NCBI RefSeq assembly: GCF_004028275.1
Contig: NZ_CP035033.1
Location: forward strand, 1,178,001 to 1,242,000
Origin: Hydrogenovibrio thermophilus
Lineage (GTDB): Bacteria > Pseudomonadota > Gammaproteobacteria > Thiomicrospirales > Thiomicrospiraceae
Length of the DNA stretch: 64,000 nucleotides
Direction: 5' to 3'
Each line of letters opens with the position of its first letter. The stretch's first letter is position 1. Shown one piece after another: positions 55,276-63,438 of this stretch. The notes beneath the pieces were generated by a model that saw only the letters and a list, made by a program, of their open reading frames with translations, was not told the DNA's origin and searched no databases. The translations under genes were made by a program, and so were the position numbers.

Positions 55276-55827
55276 ATGACATTTTTAAAATGGACCGCAT
55301 TGTTGGTTTTGTTGTTGATGCAAGCCGCTTGCACAAGTGTGCCGGATAAGGTGACACCGGTGCAGGGGTTTGATTTATCGCGCTATTTAGGAAAATGGTA
55401 TGAGGTCGCCCGGTTGGATCACAGTTTTGAGCGGGGGCTGGTGGATGTGAGCGCCACTTATTCCATGCGGGAAGATGGTGGCGTTAAAGTGGTTAACCGT
55501 GGGATTAATGCCGAGACTGGCGAGCCGAAAGAGGCGGTGGGAAAAGCCTATTTCGTGGGCGCGGAAAATGTCGGTCGCTTAAAGGTATCGTTTTTCGGGC
55601 CGTTTTACGGCGGTTATAACATTGCTAAATTGACGGACGATTACAGCATGGTTTTGGTGGTGGGGCCGACGTTGGATTATGCATGGATTCTGGCGCGCTC
55701 GCCAAAGCCGGACCCTGATCAGTGTCGTGCTTTTTATGACGCGGCCAAGCAAATCGGCATTCCCGAAAGCCAGTGGATTCGTTTAATCGATTGCGGCTTG
55801 CCGGCCACCTTAAAAACCGCTTCTTAG
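55276..55827 (+). CDS. blc: Blc-type outer-membrane lipocalin lipoprotein
   Basis: 183 residues. Signal peptide with lipobox LMQAAC, so lipid-anchored, followed by the lipocalin signature YLGKWYEVARLDHSFERGL and later YSMVLVVGPTLDYAWILARS. Bacterial lipocalins of this type bind lysophospholipid or fatty acid and are stress-induced. GAAGGAGG precedes the start. Follows the membrane-protein gene by 42 bases. Confidence 0.92.
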   Translation: MTFLKWTALLVLLLMQAACTSVPDKVTPVQGFDLSRYLGKWYEVARLDHSFERGLVDVSATYSMREDGGVKVVNRGINAETGEPKEAVGKAYFVGAENVGRLKVSFFGPFYGGYNIAKLTDDYSMVLVVGPTLDYAWILARSPKPDPDQCRAFYDAAKQIGIPESQWIRLIDCGLPATLKTAS

Positions 55828-55898
55828 CGGTCGATGTGTGATTTGAGTATTTTGTGCTTTGAAGAAAAATGTTATCAAAAATGTTATCCTTTCCAATA

Positions 55899-55917
55899 TG
55901 AAATGATTTTCAATATC
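55899..55917 (+). promoter_or_regulatory. Candidate Fur box
   Basis: TGAAATGATTTTCAATATC matches the 19-base Fur consensus at 13 positions and lies 20 bases ahead of the methyltransferase start. A direct repeat ATGTTATC lies just upstream. Sequence resemblance only. Confidence 0.35.
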
Positions 55918-55937
55918 AAATGAATGATTAAGTTATT

Positions 55938-56525
55938 ATGTGGAACGACACTTACGATACGGAACACTACGTTTACGGCACCGAGCCGAATGATTTTTTA
56001 CGGGAACAGGTCCACCATTTGCCGAAAGGTAAAGTGTTGTGCCTGGCGGAAGGTGAAGGGCGCAATGCGGTTTTTCTGGCCAAGTTAGGCTATGACGTGA
56101 CGGCGGTGGATTTATCCGACGTTGGCTTGCAAAAAGCCGAACGGCTGGCCGAAGAAAACCAAGTGGAAATTGAAACCGTCTGTGCCGACTTGGCGCATTT
56201 TGATTTGGGAGAGGAAGTCTGGGACGGCATCGTGTCGATTTTCTGCCATTTGCCGTCGGCATTACGGGCGGATGTGTATCACCGCGTGCAAACCGCTTTG
56301 AAGCCGAATGGCGTGTTTTTGGTGGAAGGCTATACTCCGTTGCAATTGTCTTATAAAACCGGCGGACCGCCAGTGGCGGAAATGATGGTATCGCAAAGCG
56401 TTTTGGAACAGGAATTGCCGCAAATGACCTTTCGGCATTTATCGGAGCTGGAGCGCCATGTTGTGGAAGGCACCAATCACACCGGACTGGGCCATGTGGC
56501 ACAGGCCGTAGCGGTGAAACGTTAA
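55938..56525 (+). CDS. SAM-dependent methyltransferase, TehB-like
   Basis: 195 residues, class I Rossmann methyltransferase. Motif I is VLCLAEGEGRNAVFLAKLGY, and AVDLSDVGLQKAERLAEENQ holds the acidic ribose-binding residue. VSIFCHLPSALRADVYHRVQ and GVFLVEGYTPLQL follow the pattern of TehB/thiopurine-type enzymes. Substrate unknown. No ribosome-binding site is obvious. A Fur-like box lies in front. Confidence 0.85.
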   Translation: MWNDTYDTEHYVYGTEPNDFLREQVHHLPKGKVLCLAEGEGRNAVFLAKLGYDVTAVDLSDVGLQKAERLAEENQVEIETVCADLAHFDLGEEVWDGIVSIFCHLPSALRADVYHRVQTALKPNGVFLVEGYTPLQLSYKTGGPPVAEMMVSQSVLEQELPQMTFRHLSELERHVVEGTNHTGLGHVAQAVAVKR

Positions 56526-56697
56526 ACAACGGTTTTGAAACAGCTAACTCAAACGTCATTTAATTTAGTCTATTATGATAATTAAAATTATTTGTGTTAA
56601 CTATGACGTGAATCGCTTGTCGTTTGGCCGGATTTCTGTCAAGATTAAATCGAAGACTAATTAATATAATATAACGCAATGTAACGGAGAAAAGGAT

Positions 56698-57147
56698 ATG
56701 TCTGTTATCAGTCAGCTAAAAACCATCCAAGCGGATGCGCACGCTTATTATCTACAATTACACCAAATTCACTGGTTGGTTCAGGGAACGCGATTCAAAG
56801 CCATGCACGAGATGACGGAAGGCTATTACGAGCGTATGTCGGAACTGTATGACGACGCGGCCGAGCGTTTGCTGCAGAAAGGCGCTTTGCCATTGTTGAA
56901 CTTGGATGAATTGAAAGCGGCGAGCACGCTCCCGGCATTGACGGAAACCTGTTTTGACGAGAAAGCGGTTCTGGCGTATGTGGAGTCAATGCTGGCGCAC
57001 TGGATTAAAGCGTTCAAAGCTCTGGCCGAAGCCGCCGAAGCAGAAGATGACCGCGTCACCACCGCTATCGCCGACGAGCAGATGGAAGTGCTGGAAAAAG
57101 ACGACTGGATGTTGAAAGCCACTAAAGGCGAAGCGGTTTATAAATAA
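56698..57147 (+). CDS. dps: Dps-family ferritin-like DNA-protection protein
   Basis: 149 residues. The dimer-interface ferroxidase ligands are visible: H25 (QIHW), H37 (MHEM), and D52/E56 in DDAAER. It should oxidise Fe2+ and store iron in a 12-mer. The N-terminus lacks the basic DNA-binding tail of E. coli Dps. ACGGAGAAAAGG precedes the start. The AT-rich upstream stretch GATAATTAAAATTATT (56577-56592) could be a Fur-type operator. Confidence 0.9.
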   Translation: MSVISQLKTIQADAHAYYLQLHQIHWLVQGTRFKAMHEMTEGYYERMSELYDDAAERLLQKGALPLLNLDELKAASTLPALTETCFDEKAVLAYVESMLAHWIKAFKALAEAAEAEDDRVTTAIADEQMEVLEKDDWMLKATKGEAVYK

Positions 57148-57203
57148 GCGCAAACCCATCCGGTAAAAACAACCGGTCGCTTTGTGCTCCGGTTGTTTCA
57201 ATA

Positions 57204-57242
57204 AAAAAGCCACGCATGATAAGGTTCATGTGTGGCTTTTTT
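57204..57242 (+). terminator. dps terminator
   Basis: AAAAAGCCACGCATG and CATGTGTGGCTTTTTT form a long stem with an eight-base loop. Confidence 0.85.
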
Positions 57243-57265
57243 GGTTTCAGTCATGGCTAAAACGG

Positions 57266-57275
57266 CCAGGCCTGG
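57266..57275. repeat. CCAGGCCTGG exact copy between convergent genes
   Basis: AACGGCCAGGCCTGGTGAAA, distinct from the dps terminator just upstream. Confidence 0.65.
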
Positions 57276-57295
57276 TGAAAAACGTTATCACCGGG

Positions 57296-57754
57296 TCAGT
57301 GGTCGCATTGGCCGATGTCTTCGTTCCAGATGTCCGGTGATTGTTCGATGAAACGCGCCATGAGCTGTTTGCAACGCTCGTCGTCGAGCAAAATGACCTT
57401 GACGCCGGCTTCTTTTAACCAATCCAAATGGCCTTCAAAGTTTGCGTTTTCGCCGATGACAAGGGTGCCGATGCCGAACTGGCGAATCAAACCGGAGCAA
57501 TACCAGCAGGGCGCGAGCGTGGTGACCAAAATGGTGTCGCGGTAACAACGCTGGCGTCCGGCATCGCGAAAGGCGGCGGTTTCACCGTGAACGCTCGGGT
57601 CGTCATCCTGCACCCGTCGGTTTCGGCCTTTGCCGAGCAGTTGACCGTTTTGGTCGAATAACGCCGCGCCGACCGGCACGCCGCCTTCCTCAAAACCGGC
57701 TTGGGCTTCCGCCAGCGCGGGTGCCAGTAACGCTTGATAATCCAATGAATCCAT
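57296..57754 (-). CDS. Cytosine/nucleobase deaminase, FCY1-like
   Basis: 152 residues. The zinc site is HGE (H56, E58) with C83 and C86 in APCWYC; most relatives have HAE. The C-terminal half (IGENANFEGHLDWLKEAGVK, then VILLDDERCKQLMARFI and WNEDIG) resembles yeast cytosine deaminase FCY1 more than tRNA adenosine deaminase. It would deaminate cytosine to uracil for pyrimidine salvage. Specificity is inferred from this resemblance. Confidence 0.85.
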   Translation of the reverse strand: MDSLDYQALLAPALAEAQAGFEEGGVPVGAALFDQNGQLLGKGRNRRVQDDDPSVHGETAAFRDAGRQRCYRDTILVTTLAPCWYCSGLIRQFGIGTLVIGENANFEGHLDWLKEAGVKVILLDDERCKQLMARFIEQSPDIWNEDIGQCDH

Positions 57755-57876
57755 TGCGGTTCCTTTTGTGTGGTGAGCGGGTTTTACTGCCTGGTTCAGT
57801 GTAACCGATTCCCAGCTTTTGAGCGATTTATGCTATGATGCCTGCCTTTATTGATAAGTAACTTGAGTATTGAATT

Positions 57877-58491
57877 ATGTCTTATACCACCACACCGGAT
57901 ATCGTCAGTTACGGCTTGGGCCGTCAGTTTGGCGACCAATTGGCCGCCGACCCGTTTGAAGGGTTGAATGCGGAAGCCATGGCACAAGGGTTGATGGACG
58001 CTTTGCAAGGCAAAGCCAGCCCGATTGCGGATGCGCAATTTCGTGAAGCTTTTCAGGAAATCAATGACCTGATGCAAGCCAAATCAGCCGAGCGCGCCAA
58101 AGAGGCTGCGGCCGAAGGCGAAGCCTTCCTGGCTGAAAATGCTAAAAAAGACGGTGTGACCGTGACCGAATCCGGTTTGCAGTATGAGATTCTGGTGGAA
58201 GGCCATGGCGAGAAGCCAAGTGCGGAATCGGTGGTTTCAACCCATTATCACGGTACTTTGATTGACGGCAGTGTGTTCGACAGTTCTGTGGAGCGTGGTC
58301 AACCGGCCGAATTCCCGGTTAATCGCGTGATTGCCGGTTGGACCGAAGCCTTGCAAATGATGCCGGTCGGTTCCAAGTGGCGTTTGACCATTCCATATGA
58401 GTTGGCGTATGGCACGCAAGGTTCCGGCGGCGCCATCGGGCCTTATGAAACGCTGGTGTTTGACGTGGAGTTGTTGGACATCGTCAGCTAA
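57877..58491 (+). CDS. FKBP-type peptidyl-prolyl isomerase, FklB/Mip-like
   Basis: 204 residues. The N-terminal helical dimerisation domain (about 1-85) is followed by an FKBP domain with SVVSTHYHGTLIDGSVFDSS, PVNRVIAGWTEALQMMPVGS and IPYELAYGTQGSGGAIGPYE. No signal peptide, so cytosolic FklB type. Assists proline-limited folding. TATGAT at 57834-57839 may be its -10. Confidence 0.92.
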   Translation: MSYTTTPDIVSYGLGRQFGDQLAADPFEGLNAEAMAQGLMDALQGKASPIADAQFREAFQEINDLMQAKSAERAKEAAAEGEAFLAENAKKDGVTVTESGLQYEILVEGHGEKPSAESVVSTHYHGTLIDGSVFDSSVERGQPAEFPVNRVIAGWTEALQMMPVGSKWRLTIPYELAYGTQGSGGAIGPYETLVFDVELLDIVS

Positions 58492-58517
58492 CACTTGGCC
58501 TACCTATGTGATTTGTT

Positions 58518-58546
58518 AAAAAGCCCGCTGTTGCGGGTTTTTTTAT
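58518..58546 (+). terminator. FKBP gene terminator
   Basis: AAAAGCCCGC-TGTT-GCGGGTTTTTTT. Confidence 0.8.
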
Positions 58547-58581
58547 GCCTGAGTGCTGAAACTGGAAAATGTGGATTATGG

Positions 58582-58591
58582 CCAGGCCTGG
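58582..58591 (+). repeat. CCAGGCCTGG exact copy after the FKBP terminator
   Basis: GGCCAGGCCTGGTGGTTTTG, placed after an already complete terminator. Confidence 0.65.
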
Positions 58592-58676
58592 TGGTTTTGT
58601 GGTTTGGTTCGCTAGAAGAAAAGCTAGTCATCGCTGCGAATTTTTGCTTAAATGAAATCGCTGGATTTATTTTATT

Positions 58677-58838
58677 TGAGAGCTTTGCATGAGTGGGGCG
58701 CGATAGAAAAATGAGATAAAATTTTTCTGAATTAGGCGGAAAACACAGCGAATAGCTAGTTATTTGCCAGTTTTTCAACGACATTCAGGAAAATTTTAGC
58801 CATTTTTATCCGTGCATCCATCTCGTGCAAAGCTTTCT
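58677..58838. mobile_element. MITE-like palindromic element, copy 3
   Basis: 162 bp between TGAGAGCTTTGCA and GCAAAGCTTTCT, flanked on both sides by ATT. AATGAGATAAAATTT and TTTTTCAACGA are shared with copy 2. The central hairpin is degenerate (GCGAATAGCTAGTTATTTGC). It ends 29 bases before the GlsB-like start codon. Confidence 0.8.
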
Positions 58839-58867
58839 ATTTAAACAAAAATAAAAATGAGGTGGGT

Positions 58868-59119
58868 ATGGAACTTGGAGCATTGATTGTGTTTTTGTTG
58901 ATTGGCGCCGTTGCCGGTTGGCTGGCCGGTTTGGTGATGAAAGGCGGCGGTTTCGGTTTGCTGGGGAATATGGTCATCGGCATCATCGGGGCCTTTGTCG
59001 GCGGCTTTTTGTTCGGCTTGCTCGGTATCACGGCTGGCGGCTTGATTGGCTCCATCATTACGGCGACCATTGGCGCCATCGTGCTGTTGTTTGTGATCGG
59101 CGTTTTGAAAAAAGTCTAA
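58868..59119 (+). CDS. GlsB/YeaQ/YmgE family membrane protein
   Basis: 83 residues from ATG 58868, behind GAGGTGGG; a GTG at 58862 is less likely. Almost entirely hydrophobic and glycine-rich (VFLLIGAVAGWLAGLVMKGG, GNMVIGIIGAFVGGFLFGLL), three helices, the transglycosylase-associated family. Linked to general stress in other bacteria. Immediately downstream of a MITE-like element. Confidence 0.9.
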   Translation: MELGALIVFLLIGAVAGWLAGLVMKGGGFGLLGNMVIGIIGAFVGGFLFGLLGITAGGLIGSIITATIGAIVLLFVIGVLKKV

Positions 59120-59140
59120 CCCGAGTAGGGGAACTTTCTC

Positions 59141-59683
59141 ATGACACCGGCAGACGTCATTGATTTTTGGTATTCGCCGAGTATGGCCGAGCATTGGTTT
59201 CAGTCTACACCGGCGATTGACCAAACCATCCGAGACCGTTTTGAAAGCTTGTGGGAAAGTGCGGCCGGCGGCGAACTGACCAGTTGGCAGGACTCCCCGG
59301 AAGGTTGTCTGGCATTGTGCATTGTGCTGGATCAGTTCCCGTTAAATATGTTTCGGGGCGAATCGAAAAGTTTCTCGACCGAGCAGCAGGCCGTCATGGT
59401 GACGAAAGAAGCCGTCGCCAAAGGCCTGGACCAACAACTGACGCCCGCCAAGCGGGCGTTTTTGTATATGCCGTTGATGCACAGTGAGGATTTGGCGGAT
59501 CAAGACGAATCGGTCCGTTTGTTCGAGGCGGCGGGCCTAACGGATAACCTCAAGTTCGCGCGTCACCATCGGGAATTGATTCGGCAGTTCGGTCGTTTTC
59601 CGCACCGTAATGCGATTTTGGGGCGTACCAGCTCCGACGCCGAAAAAGCCTATCTCGATTCACCGAAAGCTTTTACCGGTTGA
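59141..59683 (+). CDS. DUF924 family protein
   Basis: 180 residues, standard DUF924 size. VIDFWYSPSMAEHWFQSTPA, LALCIVLDQFPLNMFRGESK and FLYMPLMHSEDLADQDESVR are the family hallmarks of this TPR-like helical fold. Function unknown. Starts 21 bases after the GlsB-like gene, likely the same transcript. Confidence 0.9.
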   Translation: MTPADVIDFWYSPSMAEHWFQSTPAIDQTIRDRFESLWESAAGGELTSWQDSPEGCLALCIVLDQFPLNMFRGESKSFSTEQQAVMVTKEAVAKGLDQQLTPAKRAFLYMPLMHSEDLADQDESVRLFEAAGLTDNLKFARHHRELIRQFGRFPHRNAILGRTSSDAEKAYLDSPKAFTG

Positions 59684-59833
59684 TTCATTTCTTTCTGCAT
59701 CCTGTCTGCGTTATTTCTCGTTATCCCCTCACAATGAATAAAAAAGAAAACAATGTGAATCTCAATCGCAAGTGATGGTTATTTACCGAGCACCCGTTAT
59801 GCTAAATCTTTTTAAAAATCGGTAGGGCAAGGT

Positions 59834-60331
59834 ATGAGTCTGGAAGGATTTGTTTGGGCGGGATTGTTTTTGGGTGTTGGTGCCACGTTAGTGATGGATT
59901 TGTGGGCGTTGTTTGTGAAACGGGCTTTTGCGATACCATCCTTGAATTACTGTTTTGTGGGGCGCTGGCTTTGTCATATGCGAAACGGACGCTTCGCGCA
60001 CGAGAGTATCGCCACGGCGGAAAAACGGCCGTTGGAGTGTGTTGTCGGTTGGGTCTCCCATTATGGGATTGGTGTGATTTTCGCCTGGATTTTTCTATGG
60101 ATTATTTCGCCGGACTGGTTGCAAAACCCGACTTGGCTCCCCGCATTGTTATTCGGTATCGCAACCGTTATCGTACCGTTCTTTGTCATGCAGCCGGCTT
60201 TTGGCCTGGGTGTGATGGGTGCCAAAACGCCGCAGCCGACTCAAACCCGCTTTCGCAGTCTGATGGCTCATACCTCTTTCGGTATCGGGCTTTATGTGGC
60301 GGGCGCTGTCTTCTTCTGGCTGGGGGCTTAG
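59834..60331 (+). CDS. DUF2938 membrane protein
   Basis: 165 residues, four hydrophobic helices. GATLVMDLWALFVKRAFAIP, HESIATAEKRPLECVVGWVS and MQPAFGLGVMGAKTPQPTQT match DUF2938. Function unknown. AGGGCAAGG precedes the start. Confidence 0.85.
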   Translation: MSLEGFVWAGLFLGVGATLVMDLWALFVKRAFAIPSLNYCFVGRWLCHMRNGRFAHESIATAEKRPLECVVGWVSHYGIGVIFAWIFLWIISPDWLQNPTWLPALLFGIATVIVPFFVMQPAFGLGVMGAKTPQPTQTRFRSLMAHTSFGIGLYVAGAVFFWLGA

Positions 60332-60482
60332 GAGAAACCAAAGAGCCGATTGGGTAAGATAGTAGTCCGCACGCTTCTATGGTAAAGTTCCGTTATCGAA
60401 TAAACCAAAGAGTCTTTTGATCTTGAACAAAGGACTCTCGAAATATAGAAGGTGCGACGACTTGAAAAAGGGTTCGAAAAAC

Positions 60483-60911
60483 GTGACGTTCATTCCTGTC
60501 TGGGCATTGATGCTGTGGGTCTTGAGCGCGTTTGCTTTGAGTACCGCATCCGCCGAGACCGAACCGGAACTGAAAGGCGAGGCGCTGCACATTGCCTTGG
60601 TGGAAACTGCGTTGAAGTACGATTTTTTCAATCAACGTTGCCGGGGCGTGAGTGCGTCGCAAAACGAAGCTAAGGTTAACCGCCTGTTTATTGAAAAGTA
60701 TAATCTGACCGTCAATAACTTCATTAAGCGTTTTCTGACGGATGACCCGCGCGATACGGAATCGGCGATGAAAAAATCGTTGTATGCCGAAATCTACAAA
60801 CTGGGGGGCTGTCAGGAAGCACGCCGTAAAGGGCTGGAAAGCGAACTGAAAAAAGACTTTCGCCGCCTGTACGAGCAGGTGGAAAGCTCACCCTGGTTCC
60901 CGATTTTATAG
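60483..60911 (+). CDS. Exported protein of unknown function
   Basis: 142 residues if started at GTG 60483, which follows AAAGGG and gives a clean signal peptide (TFIPVWALMLWVLSAFALST, then ASA). A start as early as 60417 is open but adds a hydrophilic stretch. The mature part is charged and helical with two cysteines (QRCRGV and GGCQEA) that could form a disulfide. I recognise no family. Confidence 0.6.
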   Translation: MTFIPVWALMLWVLSAFALSTASAETEPELKGEALHIALVETALKYDFFNQRCRGVSASQNEAKVNRLFIEKYNLTVNNFIKRFLTDDPRDTESAMKKSLYAEIYKLGGCQEARRKGLESELKKDFRRLYEQVESSPWFPIL

Positions 60912-60952
60912 AGCGTTATAGAGCGAATTCGATAAAGCGGTTATCGAAACCG

Positions 60953-61186
60953 TTATTTCCGCATTAAGGTGTCGAGGTGATTCACTGCATCCACCCAATC
61001 GGCATCGTCTTCCACCGCTTCTTTCAAAAACGCCGCTTGTGCCGGTGTCCAGAGACTGGCTTCATGCAATAGCGTGACTTGAGACAGGCGTGGCTGTTTT
61101 TTCAAAAACGCTTCAATGGCGTCATCCGAATTATCCAATCCCAATTGTGCGAATAGGGCATTCAGGTCGTGCGCAGAGGTTTCCAT
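60953..61186 (-). CDS. DUF2789 family protein
   Basis: 77 residues. HDLNALFAQLGLDNSDDAIE, FLKKQPRLSQVTLLHEASLW and TPAQAAFLKEAVEDDADWVD match DUF2789, a small soluble protein of unknown function common in gammaproteobacteria. GAGGAG precedes the ATG. Confidence 0.85.
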   Translation of the reverse strand: METSAHDLNALFAQLGLDNSDDAIEAFLKKQPRLSQVTLLHEASLWTPAQAAFLKEAVEDDADWVDAVNHLDTLMRK

Positions 61187-61265
61187 GGTGTGCTCCTCGT
61201 TCTAATCGGCTTAATCCCATTTTACGCCGAGCCGTGAAGCGATGGCAAACGAAAAACCCAAACTG

Positions 61266-61279
61266 ACCAGGACTGGTCG
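61266..61279. repeat. Variant palindrome after nth
   Basis: GACCAGGACTGGTC, one base from the common CCAGGCCTGG core (CCAGGACTGG, 61267-61276), 25 bases past the nth stop. Confidence 0.5.
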
Positions 61280-61303
61280 AATTCGGTTTTATGCAACAGC
61301 GAA

Positions 61304-61936
61304 TTAAGCGGTTTTTTCTTTGAACTCACACAAGTCGTAAATACAGCAGGCGCCGCAACGCGGTTTACGCGCGGTACAGGTGTAACGGCCGTGCAGAATC
61401 AATAAGTGGTGCGCCGGGATGATGTATTCTTTCGGCACGTTTTTGAGCAGTTTCTTTTCCACTTCCAGCACGGTTTTGCCGGGTGCGATATTGGTGCGGT
61501 TGGAGACGCGGAAAATATGGGTGTCCACCGCCATGGTCGGTTGGCCAAATGCGGTGTTGAGCACGACATTGGCGGTCTTGCGACCCACACCCGGCAGGGC
61601 TTCCAAATCTTTACGGTTGTCCGGCACCTGCGAGTTGTGTAGGTCGATCAACATTTTGCAGGTTTTGATGATGTTGGCGCCTTTGGTATTGAACAGGCCG
61701 ATGGTTTTGATGTATTCCTTCAAGCCGTCTTCGCCAAGGGCGTAAATCGCTTCCGGCGTGTTGGCGACCGGGAAGAGTTTGTCGGTGGCGATATTGACGC
61801 CTTTGTCGGTGGCCTGCGCCGATAAAATCACCGCAATCAGCAGTTCAAAAGGATTGGAATAATTGAGTTCGGTTTCCGGCTCGGGAATGGCTTCCGCCAG
61901 ACGTTGGAAAATTTCAAGGCGCTTTTGTTTGTTCAT
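61304..61936 (-). CDS. nth: Endonuclease III
   Basis: 210 residues. Helix-hairpin-helix ALPGVGRKTANVVLNTAF with the catalytic lysine, catalytic aspartate in AVDTHIFRVSNRT, and a [4Fe-4S] cluster motif C-x6-C-x2-C-x5-C (CTARKPRCGACCIYDLC). Removes oxidised pyrimidines from DNA. Its position after the rnf genes is conserved in gammaproteobacteria (rnfABCDGE-nth). Confidence 0.97.
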   Translation of the reverse strand: MNKQKRLEIFQRLAEAIPEPETELNYSNPFELLIAVILSAQATDKGVNIATDKLFPVANTPEAIYALGEDGLKEYIKTIGLFNTKGANIIKTCKMLIDLHNSQVPDNRKDLEALPGVGRKTANVVLNTAFGQPTMAVDTHIFRVSNRTNIAPGKTVLEVEKKLLKNVPKEYIIPAHHLLILHGRYTCTARKPRCGACCIYDLCEFKEKTA

Positions 61937-62004
61937 GGATGGTTCAAATGTCGGTTAAAAAAGTTCGATGGATTGGTTGCTTTTGTAATCGGTTTGAGTC
62001 GGCT

Positions 62005-62742
62005 TCAGTCAGCTTTCAGTGGGTTGACGGCGACCTGTACGCCCAAAGCGTTTTGGGCTTTCTGTGCGCGGCGTTGTTCAATCGCATTTTTCAGCGCCAC
62101 CAGCAAGCCCAGCCCGATAAAGGCACCGGGCGGCAGAATCGCCAACAAAACCGGGTGATAATTATCGGAGAAATGCAGCGTCATGGCTTGGGCGGATTCA
62201 CCGAACATCAAATCCATTTGGTCGAATAGGGTGCCGTTGCCGATGATTTCCCGTAAAGCGCCCAGCACCACCAGCACCAGTGCAAAGCCCAAGCCCATGA
62301 AAAAAGCATCCACCAGCGATTTGTCGATGGGGTTTTTCGAGGCATAGGCTTCGGCGCGGCCGAGAATGGCGCAGTTGGTGACAATCAGCGGAATGAAGAT
62401 GCCCAGAATGCCGTGTAAGGTGTTCAGATAGGCTTCCATCAACAGATCGATGACGGTCACCGCCGAAGCGATGATGGCGATGAACACCGGAATGCGGATT
62501 TCGTCGGACACATGGTCGCGAATCAAGGAGACCAGCACGTTGGACACGACCAGAACCGCCATGGTTGCCAAACCGAGTCCGATGCCGTTGACGGTGTTGT
62601 TAGTGACGGCCAGCAACGGGCAAAGGCCGAGCAGGGCGACCAAGGCCTGGTTGTTGTTCCAAAGACCGTTTTGGGCGATGTGTTTGTAATCGGCCAGTTT
62701 GTCGGACAAGGTGTTTGGGGATGAAACAGCCGCATCACTCAT
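62005..62742 (-). CDS. rnfE: Ion-translocating oxidoreductase subunit RnfE
   Basis: 245 residues from ATG 62742, which overlaps the rnfG stop; an in-frame ATG at 62769 lies deeper in rnfG. Six membrane helices. [20 protein letters not shown] and [20 protein letters not shown] contain the conserved asparagine-cysteine regions of RnfA/E. The Rnf complex couples electron flow between ferredoxin and NAD to ion transport. Confidence 0.95.
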   Translation of the reverse strand: MSDAAVSSPNTLSDKLADYKHIAQNGLWNNNQALVALLGLCPLLAVTNNTVNGIGLGLATMAVLVVSNVLVSLIRDHVSDEIRIPVFIAIIASAVTVIDLLMEAYLNTLHGILGIFIPLIVTNCAILGRAEAYASKNPIDKSLVDAFFMGLGFALVLVVLGALREIIGNGTLFDQMDLMFGESAQAMTLHFSDNYHPVLLAILPPGAFIGLGLLVALKNAIEQRRAQKAQNALGVQVAVNPLKAD

Positions 62743-63409
62743 ACAAAGCATCTCCTTTTTGTTGGACAAACGTCAGCGCCTTGCGGACGGCTTTAATCAC
62801 GGCGCGCGGCGTGATGGTGGCGCCGGTGAACTGGTCAAAGTGACCACCGTCTTTGCGCACCGCCCACATCGGGACATTGTCTTCTCTCAGTTTAAGACCG
62901 TCGAAGGATAATATCCAGCTGGATTTCCGTAATTCAATCTTATCGCCCAGGCCTGGCGTTTCTTTGTGTTTCAAGACGCGAACCCCGGCGATGCGGCCGT
63001 CACGATAAACGGCGAGCATGATTTTAATGTCGCCGCTGTAACCGTCCGGCGCGACGGTGGTGAGAATGACCGCCACCGGTTCGCCGTTCTGGCGAGCGCG
63101 GTAAACGGTGACCGGTGCGTCCGTGCCAAGATATTTCGGAGAGCGCACTTGAAGGGTATCCTGCAAGGGGTCGTTATCGTATTCATCGGTCGGCAGCAAT
63201 TGGTTGACGGTGGCCAGCAGGTTGGCGCGTTCCGCTTCCTGAATTGGTTCGTCGGTCAGGAGTTTCGCCACCAGCAACAGGCTGACGCCAATCAGGGTGA
63301 ACAGACTCAACATCAGCGCGGAACGCAGCATTTGCTTCCAAAGCATTTGACCAGGCCTGGTGGATTGTTGGGTTTCCGTGTTTTCGGTTTGGTTTTCAGT
63401 GTCCGACAC
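62735..63409 (-). CDS. rnfG: Rnf complex flavoprotein subunit RnfG
   Basis: 224 residues. One N-terminal membrane helix ([20 protein letters not shown]), then the periplasmic FMN-binding domain. FMN is attached to the threonine in [12 protein letters not shown], near residue 198. [11 protein letters not shown] is also conserved. Two copies of the CCAGGCCTGG palindrome lie inside this gene. Confidence 0.95.
   Translation of the reverse strand: MSDTENQTENTETQQSTRPGQMLWKQMLRSALMLSLFTLIGVSLLLVAKLLTDEPIQEAERANLLATVNQLLPTDEYDNDPLQDTLQVRSPKYLGTDAPVTVYRARQNGEPVAVILTTVAPDGYSGDIKIMLAVYRDGRIAGVRVLKHKETPGLGDKIELRKSSWILSFDGLKLREDNVPMWAVRKDGGHFDQFTGATITPRAVIKAVRKALTFVQQKGDALYE
62947..62956. repeat. CCAGGCCTGG exact copy inside rnfG
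   Basis: Encodes the TPGLG of the conserved [11 protein letters not shown] on the minus strand, so protein constraint may contribute. Confidence 0.65.
63351..63360. repeat. CCAGGCCTGG exact copy inside rnfG N-terminus
   Basis: GACCAGGCCTGGTGGATTGT in the variable cytoplasmic N-terminal codons (TRPG). Confidence 0.7.
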
Positions 63410-63438
63410 GTGCGTTTTCCTATTCCGTTAAGGTTGCG

